Of a DNA stretch of 64,000 bases, positions 8,998-17,706 are shown in pieces. Each line of letters begins with the position of its first letter. Within the stretch, counting starts at the first letter, position 1. Below the pieces are notes generated by a model, which saw only the letters and a list, made by a program, of their open reading frames with translations, ran no database searches and had not been told where the DNA came from. Location of the stretch: NCBI GenBank assembly GCA_008330645.1, contig VLTN01000069.1, positions 120,565-184,564 of the forward strand, written 5' to 3'. Both the position numbers and the translations under genes were made by a program. This DNA comes from Cafeteria roenbergensis. Lineage: Eukaryota; Sar; Bigyra; Bicosoecida; Cafeteriaceae.

Positions 8998-10668
8998 ATG
9001 GCTTCGGGGCGCGACCGTGGGGCTCCAGCCGCCGCGCGCTGCTTGTTGGCTTGTTTGCAAGCGCGTGTGCAACCCCACGCGCGGAGCTGCGGCGTCCCCC
9101 CCTTGCAGGCACTGACGGGCTCCGTCCAGCAAGGACCATGTCTTCTGCGTACTGCCAGCGGCTGGAGCGATTCTGGCCATGGGACTGACCGTCTTGGGGC
9201 CGGACTTGTCTCTGGAGTGGCAGGCGCGCTTGCGCCCTCTAGCGGCCGCTCCTTGTCTGGTCTAAGCTTCGGGTCTGGTGACAACATGCTGGCGAGGTTG
9301 GAGTCGACCACTGGTGACTCTCTTGGCTTTGGAAGCGTGTCCAGGGGCGTGCTTGACGGCTTCGACGCGCTTGAGCAAAAACCGAGCTGTCAGCTCGCAA
9401 GCGCGGGGCAGCAACATGCACACTTGAGCAGCACTGAGAGCCAGGGCCTCTTTCAGGGGACCTCGTCGACTGGTTCAGGCCCCAGCGCGCTGCTATGGCT
9501 GCGTACAGAGTGCAGTTTGGACAGCGCTGCCTCCGAAGGTTCTGTCTTGCGCGTGTCCGGCCCTGTTCGCACGGATACCGCGCCTCCTAGCGCAGCCGCA
9601 CTGATGTCGGCCGCCCCTTTCGACCTGGCCAGTAAGTGCGCCCCGTGGGATCCTCCGAGTGGCTCGCTGTCTGTCCCGGTGGGAGACAGCGGGCCGTTTG
9701 CTAGCCAGCCGGTCGCCGTTCCCGTGGCGCCAGCTGCACTAGCACTACCACAAGCAGCACCAGAAGGACAAGGACGAAGACAAGGAGGACCACAACTGCC
9801 CGTTCCAACTCGGCAACCACAACAGGCTTCACCCGCACCGCGGGCTGTGCGCAGGCCCAGGGCTCGCGCTGTGGCGACGCCGGCCGACCTGCCAGCTGCC
9901 CGACCTGGTCGCGCAGCAAAGCGGGACAGAGAGCCCAGCGAGCCGGCCGATGTGACATCGACCCCGACCAGCTCTGGATCGGGTACTCCAATGTCGGCCA
10001 TGGAGTTGCGACGCGCGAAGGGCAAGGCTCCCACTTCCAAGCAGGCAGGCTCGCGACCCTTCTGTTGCACCTTGGCTGGTTGCGGGAAGCGGTTTCGGTC
10101 CAAGTCTGATCTTATTGCGCACAACCGGGTGCACACTGGGGAGAAGCCGCTCAAGTGCAAATTCGCCGGATGCGGAAAGAGTTTCGCGCACTGCAGCAAC
10201 TTGCGGCAGCACGAACGATCTCACCAAGGCATCAAGCCCTACAAGTGCAGCTGGCCAGGTTGTGGCAAGGAGTTTGCCCACCCCACCAGCAAAAAGGACC
10301 ACGAGGCCAAGCACCGCAACGAGCGCCTGCACGTCTGCGACCAGTGCGGCAAGTCCTTCACTGCCAAGGCCAACCTGACCCGGCACAGGAAGGATATCCA
10401 TAAGATCCTCCCCGCTGGGAGCAAGAAAGCGCGGGGGGCAAGGGCAGCGGCTCGGTCCTCGAAAGCCGCGACTTCCGAAACGCCTGCGCTGGCACCGGCG
10501 GCGGTGCCGGTGGCAGCTTCATCAGCTGCCGCGCTGCCCGTGTCGCAGCCCGGAGTCACAGTACCGACTGGCCTTTCCCCGGCGGACTTCCCCTCAGCGC
10601 CATGGGATGCGTGTGTCATCGGTCGAGTTGTGACAACATCGCTCTCGCAGTCGAGCAAGCGCAGCTAG
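8998..10668 (+). CDS. C2H2 zinc-finger protein (four fingers)
   Basis: The 556-aa frame has four adjacent C2H2 fingers at about residues 355-467 (10060-10400). Fingers 1-3 have C-x4-C spacing (for example CTLAGC, CKFAGC, CSWPGC) and canonical H-x3-H. They are joined by short linkers, including a TGEKP linker after finger 1. Finger 4 has C-x2-C with H-x4-H. This C-x4-C pattern is typical of TFIIIA/Zic/Gli-like sequence-specific DNA binders, so a nuclear DNA-binding role is likely; targets are unknown. The rest is low-complexity Ser/Ala/Pro/Gln sequence, with an AT-poor tandem stretch near 9745-9795. The start is uncertain: 8998 is the first Met of the open frame and 9286 is another candidate. 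It is convergent with the LRR gene. Confidence 0.75.
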   Translation: MASGRDRGAPAAARCLLACLQARVQPHARSCGVPPLQALTGSVQQGPCLLRTASGWSDSGHGTDRLGAGLVSGVAGALAPSSGRSLSGLSFGSGDNMLARLESTTGDSLGFGSVSRGVLDGFDALEQKPSCQLASAGQQHAHLSSTESQGLFQGTSSTGSGPSALLWLRTECSLDSAASEGSVLRVSGPVRTDTAPPSAAALMSAAPFDLASKCAPWDPPSGSLSVPVGDSGPFASQPVAVPVAPAALALPQAAPEGQGRRQGGPQLPVPTRQPQQASPAPRAVRRPRARAVATPADLPAARPGRAAKRDREPSEPADVTSTPTSSGSGTPMSAMELRRAKGKAPTSKQAGSRPFCCTLAGCGKRFRSKSDLIAHNRVHTGEKPLKCKFAGCGKSFAHCSNLRQHERSHQGIKPYKCSWPGCGKEFAHPTSKKDHEAKHRNERLHVCDQCGKSFTAKANLTRHRKDIHKILPAGSKKARGARAAARSSKAATSETPALAPAAVPVAASSAAALPVSQPGVTVPTGLSPADFPSAPWDACVIGRVVTTSLSQSSKRS

Positions 10669-11087
10669 CCGCCCTGCATCTGACGGGACGACGCCCCTCC
10701 CGTTGGCGAAGGGGTTCGCTCGTCTGGTCTGCGACTGTCCGAGCTCCCCACTTTTTGCTTTGCTTCGCCCATCCGGAGTTGGGATCGATTTCGTGCCAAC
10801 TTTTCCTTGCTTCTGCCATAGGCATCGGTGATGATCAACGCTTCTATTTTGCCAAGCGTTCCTGGACCGATTGGCACTGTTGCTGCGTGGATTTGAAGCG
10901 CCAGGGTGTCCACTTGCTAGACGAACGCAGTGCTCGCTCGCAAACCGGTTCCCGGGCATCCCGAAAGCAGAGCCGCACGCACGCACGCACACACACTCAC
11001 GATCGCGTGATCCAGAAGGAGAGAGCGAGCCGGTGTGATGGAAACGATGCCTCTGCCCGGGACGTGAAGCCAGCAGCCGCTCAACCC
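10669..11087. other. convergent intergenic region with dinucleotide repeat
   Basis: This 419-bp region lies between the stops of the zinc-finger gene (+) and the LRR gene (-). It contains an AC/GC-type microsatellite (about 10977-11000). No gene is supported. Confidence 0.4.
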
Positions 11088-13286
11088 TCAAGCGTCGTCC
11101 TCCTCTGCTTCATCCTCGCCCCGGGCCGCGGCTTCGGCAGCTGCCCTTTCACGCTCAGCCTTGGCCTCGGCAGCCGCCTCAGCGAACTCGGCGGCCCGGG
11201 CGCGGCGCCACGCCCGCCGCTCCTTCTCGCGGCGGCCGCGCTCGCGCGCTGCAGCCCTCCGATGGACCTCGGTCACGGCCTGCCCGTTGACCTCGGCAAG
11301 GTGCGGTCCTACCCACACCAGCGCCTCAAGCGGCATGCCCTCCCCCTCCTCGGACACGGGGCAGCCGCGCAGGTCGAGAGAGCGCAGAGCTGGCAGGGCG
11401 CGCAGCCACACCAGCTCTGCCAGCGACGTCAGCCCCTCATTGTTGGACAGGTCCAGCCGTTCCAGCCGCGGAAGACTGCTCGCGGCGGGGCTGGCGAGAG
11501 CAAGCGCGGCCGCGTGAGCGCTGGGGGGGGTTAGCGCGAGCGCGGCGCCGGAGGCGTCCGATGCGGCCGCGCAGCGGTCCGCGGCGTCGGCACAAGCAGC
11601 GAGTACACGCTCGCACGCTGCGGCAACGGCAGCGGCATCGGGCCCTTGCAGGGGCAGCCCGGCGCCAGGTGCTGCCGGGAGCACGGCTCCGGCGCCGCCG
11701 CCGGCAGTCTCTTCGTCTGCCTCGTCCCCTCCGCCAGCAGCCCTGGCAGCCCCGGCAGCCCCGGCCGCCGGCTCCTCGTGCGGCCCTGCGGAGACAGCTC
11801 GCGCGCTGTCGTCCAGCACCGCGGCGAGCAGCCGCCGCCGGTGATCGAGCAGCGCAGCCAGCGGCATGCTGCCGAGACGGGACGGCGAGATCAGCGTGAG
11901 CACCGGCGGGAGCGGCTGGCCGGCGGCGGGCAGAGCGTCTCTTGGCAAGCCACCCCCGGTGACGAGCGCCCTTGCCACGGACCGGTCGTCGGGCAGCGAG
12001 AAGGCCTCTGCGGCCTCCTCCTCGGCCGCAGCGCGAGCCCGCTCTGTCGCCTCAGCCTCGCCCTCGGAGCCTGCTCCCGCTGCGAAACCGCTGTCTTCCC
12101 TGTCCGCGTCGGCCTCCTCTTCCTCCGCTGCCTCGCCCGCAACTGCCTCGCCCCATCCCCACCCCCACTCCCTCCGGTGGCTTGCGTCCGTAGGGTCGAC
12201 CAGAGCCCGGAGGCTGTCTATCAAGTTGCGCCCGACGTGCAGAGCTCGGAGACCTGCGCAGCCGAACAAGCCTCCCAGCGACCGCACACGGTTCCTGGAC
12301 AGGTAGAGCTCTTCAAGGCTGGGGCAGAGCCCGATGCCCGAGACCGAGGGCCCGATCCGATTCGCCTGGGCATCGACCCGTGCAAGCCGAGGGTTCGGCG
12401 GCGCGAGCGCCGAGCCCGAGCTTGAGCCCGAGCCCGAGCCCGGGCTGGCTTGCCACCACGCGGCTCCCCGCGGCCCCACACCAGCGCCCAGGCCGCTGAG
12501 GGTCTCAAGAGCGTTGCCGTTGAGGTTGATCTCTCGCAGCCAGGCTCCGGCAACTGGGCCGGCGGGGTGGGCGTCCAAGAGGCGGCTGGGGCCGCTGGGG
12601 TCCCCCGATTCGGCACTACCGATTGCCTCGCTGCCGTTGTCGCTGTCGTCGCGATCGCCGCCCCCGTCGTCGTGTGCCGCAGCCGCCGTGCGCGCAGCGG
12701 CGCGCGCGGCAAAGTACGCCGCGACCGCCTCTCGACGCGCCGGAATGCCGTCTAAGCGATGCAAGAGGTTGAACGACACGTCCAGCGACTGGAGCCAGCG
12801 GAGCCGGCGCAGCGCATCTGGGGCAGGGAGCCCCGTGAGCGCGTTGCCTGCGGCACTGATGGCCAGGAGCGATGGCATGCCGCACGCTGGGGTCAGCTCA
12901 CGCAGCCGGTTGCGGGACACGTCCAAAAAGCGCACGTGCCGAAACTTGGCCAGGCCGCCGAAGAGGGCACAGTCTTGCTCCTCGGCCGCGGGCGTGAACG
13001 GCGAGGCCGGCAACGGATCGAGCGCAGCGTGGGGCTCGGGCTCCACCTGCCCCGCTGGCGGGGGGGGCGTGGCACGCAAAGACGCGTCTGCATCGACGGC
13101 CAACACCTGGAGACCTCGTCTGGACAAGTCCAGCGTCGAGAACGCAAAGGACGAGCCGTCGAGGGTCCGCTCGCTGCGATGCAACAACTCCCGACATGAG
13201 CGCTGGCTTGCCTTGCCGTCCCTCGCACGCATTTGACAAGGCAGGGCAGCGACAAGCCCGACCCCCACCCTCCGCGACGCTGCCAC
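11088..13286 (-). CDS. leucine-rich-repeat protein with basic coiled-coil tail
   Basis: The 732-aa protein has two LRR blocks. In the N-terminal block (about residues 45-300) repeats of the LxxLxLxxNxL type are clear (RFLDVSRNRLREL, LQSLDVSFNLLHRL, REINLNGNALETL, EELYLSRNRVRSL). After a long Ala/Glu/Gly-rich, poorly structured insert, two to three more repeats follow (LERLDLSNNEGL, LRSLDLRGCPVS). The C-terminal 70 residues are an Arg/Glu/Ala-rich helix, probably a coiled coil, with an acidic end. SDS22-like LRR proteins with charged helical tails are common in flagellar axonemes and in phosphatase regulation, but no specific family is recognised and the role is unknown. It has a single exon as drawn and is divergent from XPB. 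Confidence 0.7.
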   Translation of the reverse strand: MAASRRVGVGLVAALPCQMRARDGKASQRSCRELLHRSERTLDGSSFAFSTLDLSRRGLQVLAVDADASLRATPPPPAGQVEPEPHAALDPLPASPFTPAAEEQDCALFGGLAKFRHVRFLDVSRNRLRELTPACGMPSLLAISAAGNALTGLPAPDALRRLRWLQSLDVSFNLLHRLDGIPARREAVAAYFAARAAARTAAAAHDDGGGDRDDSDNGSEAIGSAESGDPSGPSRLLDAHPAGPVAGAWLREINLNGNALETLSGLGAGVGPRGAAWWQASPGSGSGSSSGSALAPPNPRLARVDAQANRIGPSVSGIGLCPSLEELYLSRNRVRSLGGLFGCAGLRALHVGRNLIDSLRALVDPTDASHRREWGWGWGEAVAGEAAEEEEADADREDSGFAAGAGSEGEAEATERARAAAEEEAAEAFSLPDDRSVARALVTGGGLPRDALPAAGQPLPPVLTLISPSRLGSMPLAALLDHRRRLLAAVLDDSARAVSAGPHEEPAAGAAGAARAAGGGDEADEETAGGGAGAVLPAAPGAGLPLQGPDAAAVAAACERVLAACADAADRCAAASDASGAALALTPPSAHAAALALASPAASSLPRLERLDLSNNEGLTSLAELVWLRALPALRSLDLRGCPVSEEGEGMPLEALVWVGPHLAEVNGQAVTEVHRRAAARERGRREKERRAWRRARAAEFAEAAAEAKAERERAAAEAAARGEDEAEEDDA

Positions 13287-13720
13287 GCCAAACAGCAGCG
13301 TGTGTTCCGGCCAAAGGCCCAGCTCGCGTGGTGCATGGTCGCACTCACATGCCGCCCAACCCCTCCTCGAGCATCGCCGGCGTCACCGAGACTCCTTGGT
13401 GTGTACTAGCCGCCGCAGCCATTTCCTCAACGTGCGAAACGCGTCTCGCGCTGCTGCCGTCGCGCGCCAGGTGCTGCGGCACGCCCTGTGCAAGTCAACT
13501 GCACGACCACCGCCTTGTCGACAGGCAAACGTCGGACTACCCGCTTGCGCCAGCAGAGCCGCTGGTCCTGGCACCCACAAACCAAGCAGGCGCCTCGTCG
13601 TTGTCACACTGGGGCGGTGGCTTGCCCGCCAAGGCGCGAACTGGACCTTGGGCCGGCAGCAGCGCGCGCTGCGAGCCTCTTGCCTCGCCGAACCGGCTCG
13701 GCTTTGCTTGAAAGCGGCAC
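13287..13720. promoter_or_regulatory. divergent intergenic region LRR gene / XPB
   Basis: This 434-bp GC-rich region between two divergent genes should contain both promoters. I recognise no TATA-like box. The XPB frame is closed upstream of 13721. Confidence 0.35.
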
Positions 13721-16661
13721 ATGGCCCGTGCCAGCAGCGGCACAGGCGTCGATGCCGGTCTCGCCGCGCAGCTCGACGCTGTCGAGCACGCGGCTGGCCT
13801 GCTCGTCTCAAGGGCGCATCCATGCTTTGACGAGCGCCTCGGCTTTGACTTTTCAGGAGCCGCTATGATGCCGCACCATGAGTCCCGCCCCATCTGGGTC
13901 ACAAGCACAGGCCGAATTTTTTTGGAGGCTTTTTCCCCGCTGTACGAGCAGGCTCGAGACTTCCTGGTGGCTATCTGCGAGCCGAAAAGCCGGCCCGAGT
14001 TCATCCATGAGTATGCGCTGGACCGGCATGCACTGTTTGCCGCTGCCTCGATGGGCTTGACCGGCGACCTGATCTGCGACGCCCTTCAGCGCTTTTCCAA
14101 ATGCCGAGTGTCCCAAGGCGTTCAGACATTTGTCCGGGCCTGCACTTCGGGCTACGGGAAGGTGAAGCTGGTTCTCCACCGCTCCCGCTTCTACGTGGAG
14201 TCACCCTACTCGGCTCTTCTGCGCTCGTTGGCTGCTGACCCCGTTGTCAGAGAGTGCCGCGTGCTTGCATCCGCCGCAGGCTTGGCGTCCGCCGCCGTTG
14301 ACAAGGACGGATTTCTGGTCGGAGTGGAGCTGGCTGAAGGAGTCGACAGTGTTGGCCTGGCAGGAGTTGTGGGCACAGCCCCTGCGCAGCTCAAGCCTGG
14401 CCGGGAAGGTGCCGGCGGCGATCGGGCAACCTTCGCCTCGGATCGTTCTCGCGTGTCTGCGAGGGTGTCGGGCGAAGTCAATGAGCTCGAGGAAGACTCC
14501 GAAGACCCTTCCGCGCCCCCCGCGTCATGCAGGCGGCTAGGGGCACAGCCTGCGTGGGCTGTACCTTCTGCTGACTCGATGACCCAACTCTCCGACGACG
14601 ACCTCTTGGCATTCATTGATCGAATGGACCCTGTGCTGGCCTCCCTACCAGCCCGGGCTCCAGCGAGCACGAGCCCGGTGCCCCCACGGTCGAAACGGCC
14701 TCGCGACGCTGCGGCAAGTGCTGCAGCACTTGCGCCCAAGCGCCCAGCCGCGGCCAGCTCCACCTTGTCCAGCAGCGGACCAGCGGCATTGACCAATCGG
14801 ATAGAGGCAGAGCACCGTGGACAAGTACTTCGGTTTGAGATTCGGGCGGATAAAGTCGACGTTGTGCGAGCACGGTGCGCACGAATGCACCCCCCCATCC
14901 CGTTGATGCTGGAATACGACTTCCGCGAGGACCGTGTTGGCGTACCTACGCTGGCGATTGAGCTCACCCGGCCTGAGGGCTTGCGACCGTACCAGTCGCG
15001 CTCCCTGGCCAAGATGTTCGGCAACGGGCGAGCTCGATCAGGCATGATCGTTCTTCCATGCGGAGCAGGCAAAACGCTCGTCGGCATCGCAGCGGCAGCC
15101 ACAATCAAAAAGAGCACGATCGTGCTTTGCCCAAATGAGACCTCCATCAACCAATGGGAAGAGGCGTTCAAGGGATTCACAACGCTTGGACGAGTTCCGC
15201 ACTCGGTAATCAGACGTCTGACTCGTGGCGCGAAGGAACCGCTGCCACCAGCTTCCGAGGCCGTGATCTTGCTGACCACATACTCAATGATTGGCATGAG
15301 GGCCAACGCTAAGGCAGCCGCTGAAACTGTGGCGAGGCTGCGCGAGATTGAGTCGCGGGAATGGGGCCTGATGGTCCTTGACGAGACGCACCAGGTGGTC
15401 GCGGAGACTTTTCGCCAAGTTCTCTATTTGTCGGCGCACTGTCGTCTCGGGTTGACAGCAACGGTGAGGCAAATAGCCGCTTGCATGCCAGTTGAGCTTC
15501 AGTGCCAGCGCCCGCAAGCGCACCCCACAACATGCTGGCAACCGAGCAGCCACATTGCTTCAGTCCCAGCTGCGTGGCCATTGCCGACCCGTTGTTTTTG
15601 CGCCTGCCTCGCAGCTCGTCAGGGAGGACGGAAAGGAACGCGAGCTCGTTGAGATGATTGGGCCAAAACTCTACGAGGCCAACTGGATGGACCTCACGAA
15701 GGGTGGCTTCTTGGCCAACGTCCAAGTTACCGAGGTTTGGTGCCCGATGGCGCCTGCTTTTCTGCGGGCATACCTCGACGCCGACAACAAGGATCAGCGG
15801 TCGGCGCTTGCAGTCATGAACCCGATCAAGGCATGGGCAGTGAGCATGCTGCTCGAGCGTCACAAGGCGCGAGCCGACGACAAGATCATCGTGTTTTCAG
15901 ACTCTAGGTTTGCCCTGGAGCGGTACGCCACTGCGCTTGGAGAGCTCATGATTCATGGCGACACCACAATGAAGGAAAGAGAGGTCATTCTTGCAGCATT
16001 TCGAGAAGACCCGTCCGTCAAGGTGTTGTTTCTTTCCAAAGTCGGAGACGTGGCTCTGGACGTGCCGGATGCCAATGTCATTATTCAGATCAGCAGTCAC
16101 TACGGATCCCGCATGCAAGAAGCCCAGCGTATGGGCAGAATTTTGCGCAAGAAGAAGTCGTCAAAGCTCGCCAGCGGCAACCACGCGTTCTTCTACACGC
16201 TGCTGAGCACGGACACTGAGGAGGTGGCGTGGTCTCTGAGGCGCAGGCGCTACCTTGTGGACCAAGGCTATGCATACAAAGTCCTCACGGCGTTCCCGGG
16301 CCTTGGCTCGAAGGCAGCGCTTCAGGCCTCGGCCAAGTTCCTGCAGTCGGAGGCAGAGCAGCGCAGCACTCTTGTTGAGGTGCTGAGCTCTCGCCTGGCC
16401 ACCATCGAGGGCAAGGAAGCAAAGGAAGCAGCCAGGCTGTCAGGGTCTACCCAGCGGCAGGCTGAGCTGGAAGGGCCGCACCAAGAATGGACTCCAAATG
16501 CTTCGGCGAAAGTCCGTGCGAGCATGTCAGAGTTGTCTGGCGGGTCCGGACTGCGGTACATCGAGTACGGGTCTGACTATGCGCGCGCAGCAGCACAGTG
16601 GCACCATCAAAGCTTGGCAGCTGTCAGCAGCCAGCCCTCACCGAAACTTCGTCCCGCGTAG
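13721..16661 (+). CDS. ERCC3: TFIIH DNA helicase subunit XPB/ERCC3 (two exons)
   Basis: XPB is the SF2 3'-5' helicase/translocase of TFIIH, needed for promoter opening and nucleotide excision repair. Proposed exons are 13721-15463 and 15615-16661 (929 aa), separated by a 151-bp phase-0 GT-AG intron. Splicing joins GLTAT to LVRED, exactly as expected for XPB. The N-terminal XPB domain is clear (GRIFLEAFSPLYEQARDFLV, EFIHEYALD, SYGKVKLVL). Also visible are the Q-like RPYQ motif, Walker A (LPCGAGKT, about 445-452), the DExH box as DETH (about 553), the post-intron IGPKLYEANW and motif VI (QRMGRILR). The DETH sequence differs from the more usual DEVH. A Ser/Pro/Arg-rich stretch (about 215-355) separates the N-terminal domain from the helicase. 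The virophage element begins 32 bp after the stop, so the native 3' flank is displaced to about 43.5 kb. Confidence 0.92.
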
Positions 16662-16693
16662 ACGGTGCGTGCGTTGGAGCTGCTTGGCTTTGT

Positions 16694-17181
16694 AAAAAAA
16701 AAGGACGCGGTAGAGGAGAGCAGAGAATTCTATATGGACAATTAAATAAATGAAAAAATTTCAGCTTTAAAAAAAGCTTCATTTTTTCCACTAAAATGGG
16801 TCATTATATGGTTTTCATTAATATCAGTCACTGAGTATTCATCACTTAAGCGATATCACTAAATGGTATATAATGGTATTCTTTAGTGGTGACACTCGAG
16901 TGTAAACGAGAGTTGCAACAAAAAAGTAATACAGTTAAGGTATATTTATAATATTTCCATACTACCACCCCTATCCATAGAAAAATAAAAAAGTATTCAG
17001 AATTAAAAAAATATATTCTCCTACACTCTTGAAAATTTTTGGGGGAGTCAGAGTATGGCTATATGGATTCAGCTCCTGTGTGACTTTTCTCATTGGAATT
17101 ATCCAGTTGTTCATTCGTATTCAGCTCCTGTGTGACTTTTCTCATCGGCTTCTCTCTTGGCTTTCATCCATAATCTGGGGT
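16694..17181 (+). repeat. EMALE left terminal inverted repeat
   Basis: It starts with nine A and GGACGCGGTAGAGG. From 16703 to 17181 it is the reverse complement of 43014-43492 with matching length (479 bp) and no indel that I could see. Similarity stops after CTGGGGT (17181). It contains the palindromic-looking block around CACTCGAGTG (16895-16905) and a tandem pair of 27-bp repeats. Confidence 0.92.
17067..17145 (+). repeat. two 27-bp direct repeats inside the left TIR
   Basis: The same 27-base sequence (starting ATTCAGCTCCTGTGTGAC) occurs at 17067-17093 and 17119-17145, 52 bp apart. Because they lie in the TIR, the mirror copies are at 43050-43076 and 43102-43128. They are candidates for binding sites of the integrase or a replication protein; this role is inferred from position only. 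Confidence 0.8.
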
Positions 17182-17307
17182 CAATGTATGGTTGTCTTAA
17201 TTGTCCCACTGCTTCACATTTTGTATAACCCCCTCTGATGATTATTTGTATAGTACAACAAAGCGATCACCTACGCAATGTAATTTTTCATTCTCTCTCA
17301 CATAAAG

Positions 17308-17317
17308 TACTTAAAGA
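17308..17317 (+). promoter_or_regulatory. TACTTAAAGA box (replication-class promoter)
   Basis: This is an exact TACTTAAAGA 25 bp before the ATG at 17343. The same box stands at 26-31 bp before the replication-side genes in the right half of the element. Confidence 0.65.
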
Positions 17318-17342
17318 TAAAATCTTACAGTATAATATACAA

Positions 17343-17492
17343 ATGAAAACACAAAAGTTCAAATATCTTGTGATCTACCGAGACAGAAATAACGAATACA
17401 AAAAGCAATTATTTTTTAAGTACAAGTATGCTCTGGGCTTCAAGAAGCATTTACATGACAACAATGCAATGATCAAAAGAGTTCCAAGATAA
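17343..17492 (+). CDS. small hypothetical EMALE protein (49 aa)
   Basis: This is a Lys/Tyr/Phe-rich 49-aa protein without a known domain. The open frame begins at 17238, but the ATG at 17343 is preferred because it lies the standard distance after a TACTTAAAGA box. The pattern (hydrophobic strand, then a Phe-x2-Lys stretch and Lys-His-Leu helix) loosely resembles the N-terminal 40 residues of the 114-aa protein at 42464-42808 near the other end. That may be an ancient duplication or chance. Confidence 0.5.
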   Translation: MKTQKFKYLVIYRDRNNEYKKQLFFKYKYALGFKKHLHDNNAMIKRVPR

Positions 17493-17533
17493 AGACGAAT
17501 TCATAAATATTTGATATGATTGAATAAAAAAAT

Positions 17534-17571
17534 AAATTCATGGTTTCATTGTAAAATGAAATTATGAATTT
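17534..17571. terminator. hairpin between convergent genes
   Basis: This is an imperfect inverted repeat: arms AAATTCATggTTTCATT and its complement, 2-nt mismatch, 3-4 nt loop. It lies between the 49-aa gene (+) and the fibre gene (-). It is a candidate RNA 3'-end signal like the hairpins used by mavirus relatives and giant viruses. Confidence 0.4.
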
Positions 17572-17706
17572 TTGGTAATGGTTGGTGGGGGGTTATTTAT
17601 TTTTATTGTTTGTTGGTTTGCTGGGTTTAAGTAAACTGTTATTTTTTATCATTCCACTTCTGACTTAACATACGAACACCACTAACCATAGTGTTTAGAT
17701 ATTTAT

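Noticed and set aside
17029-17238. 69-aa hydrophobic frame inside the left TIR
   Set aside because: It lies almost wholly in the TIR and spans the 27-bp repeats; composition is that of AT-rich random sequence, and the right TIR gives no equivalent.
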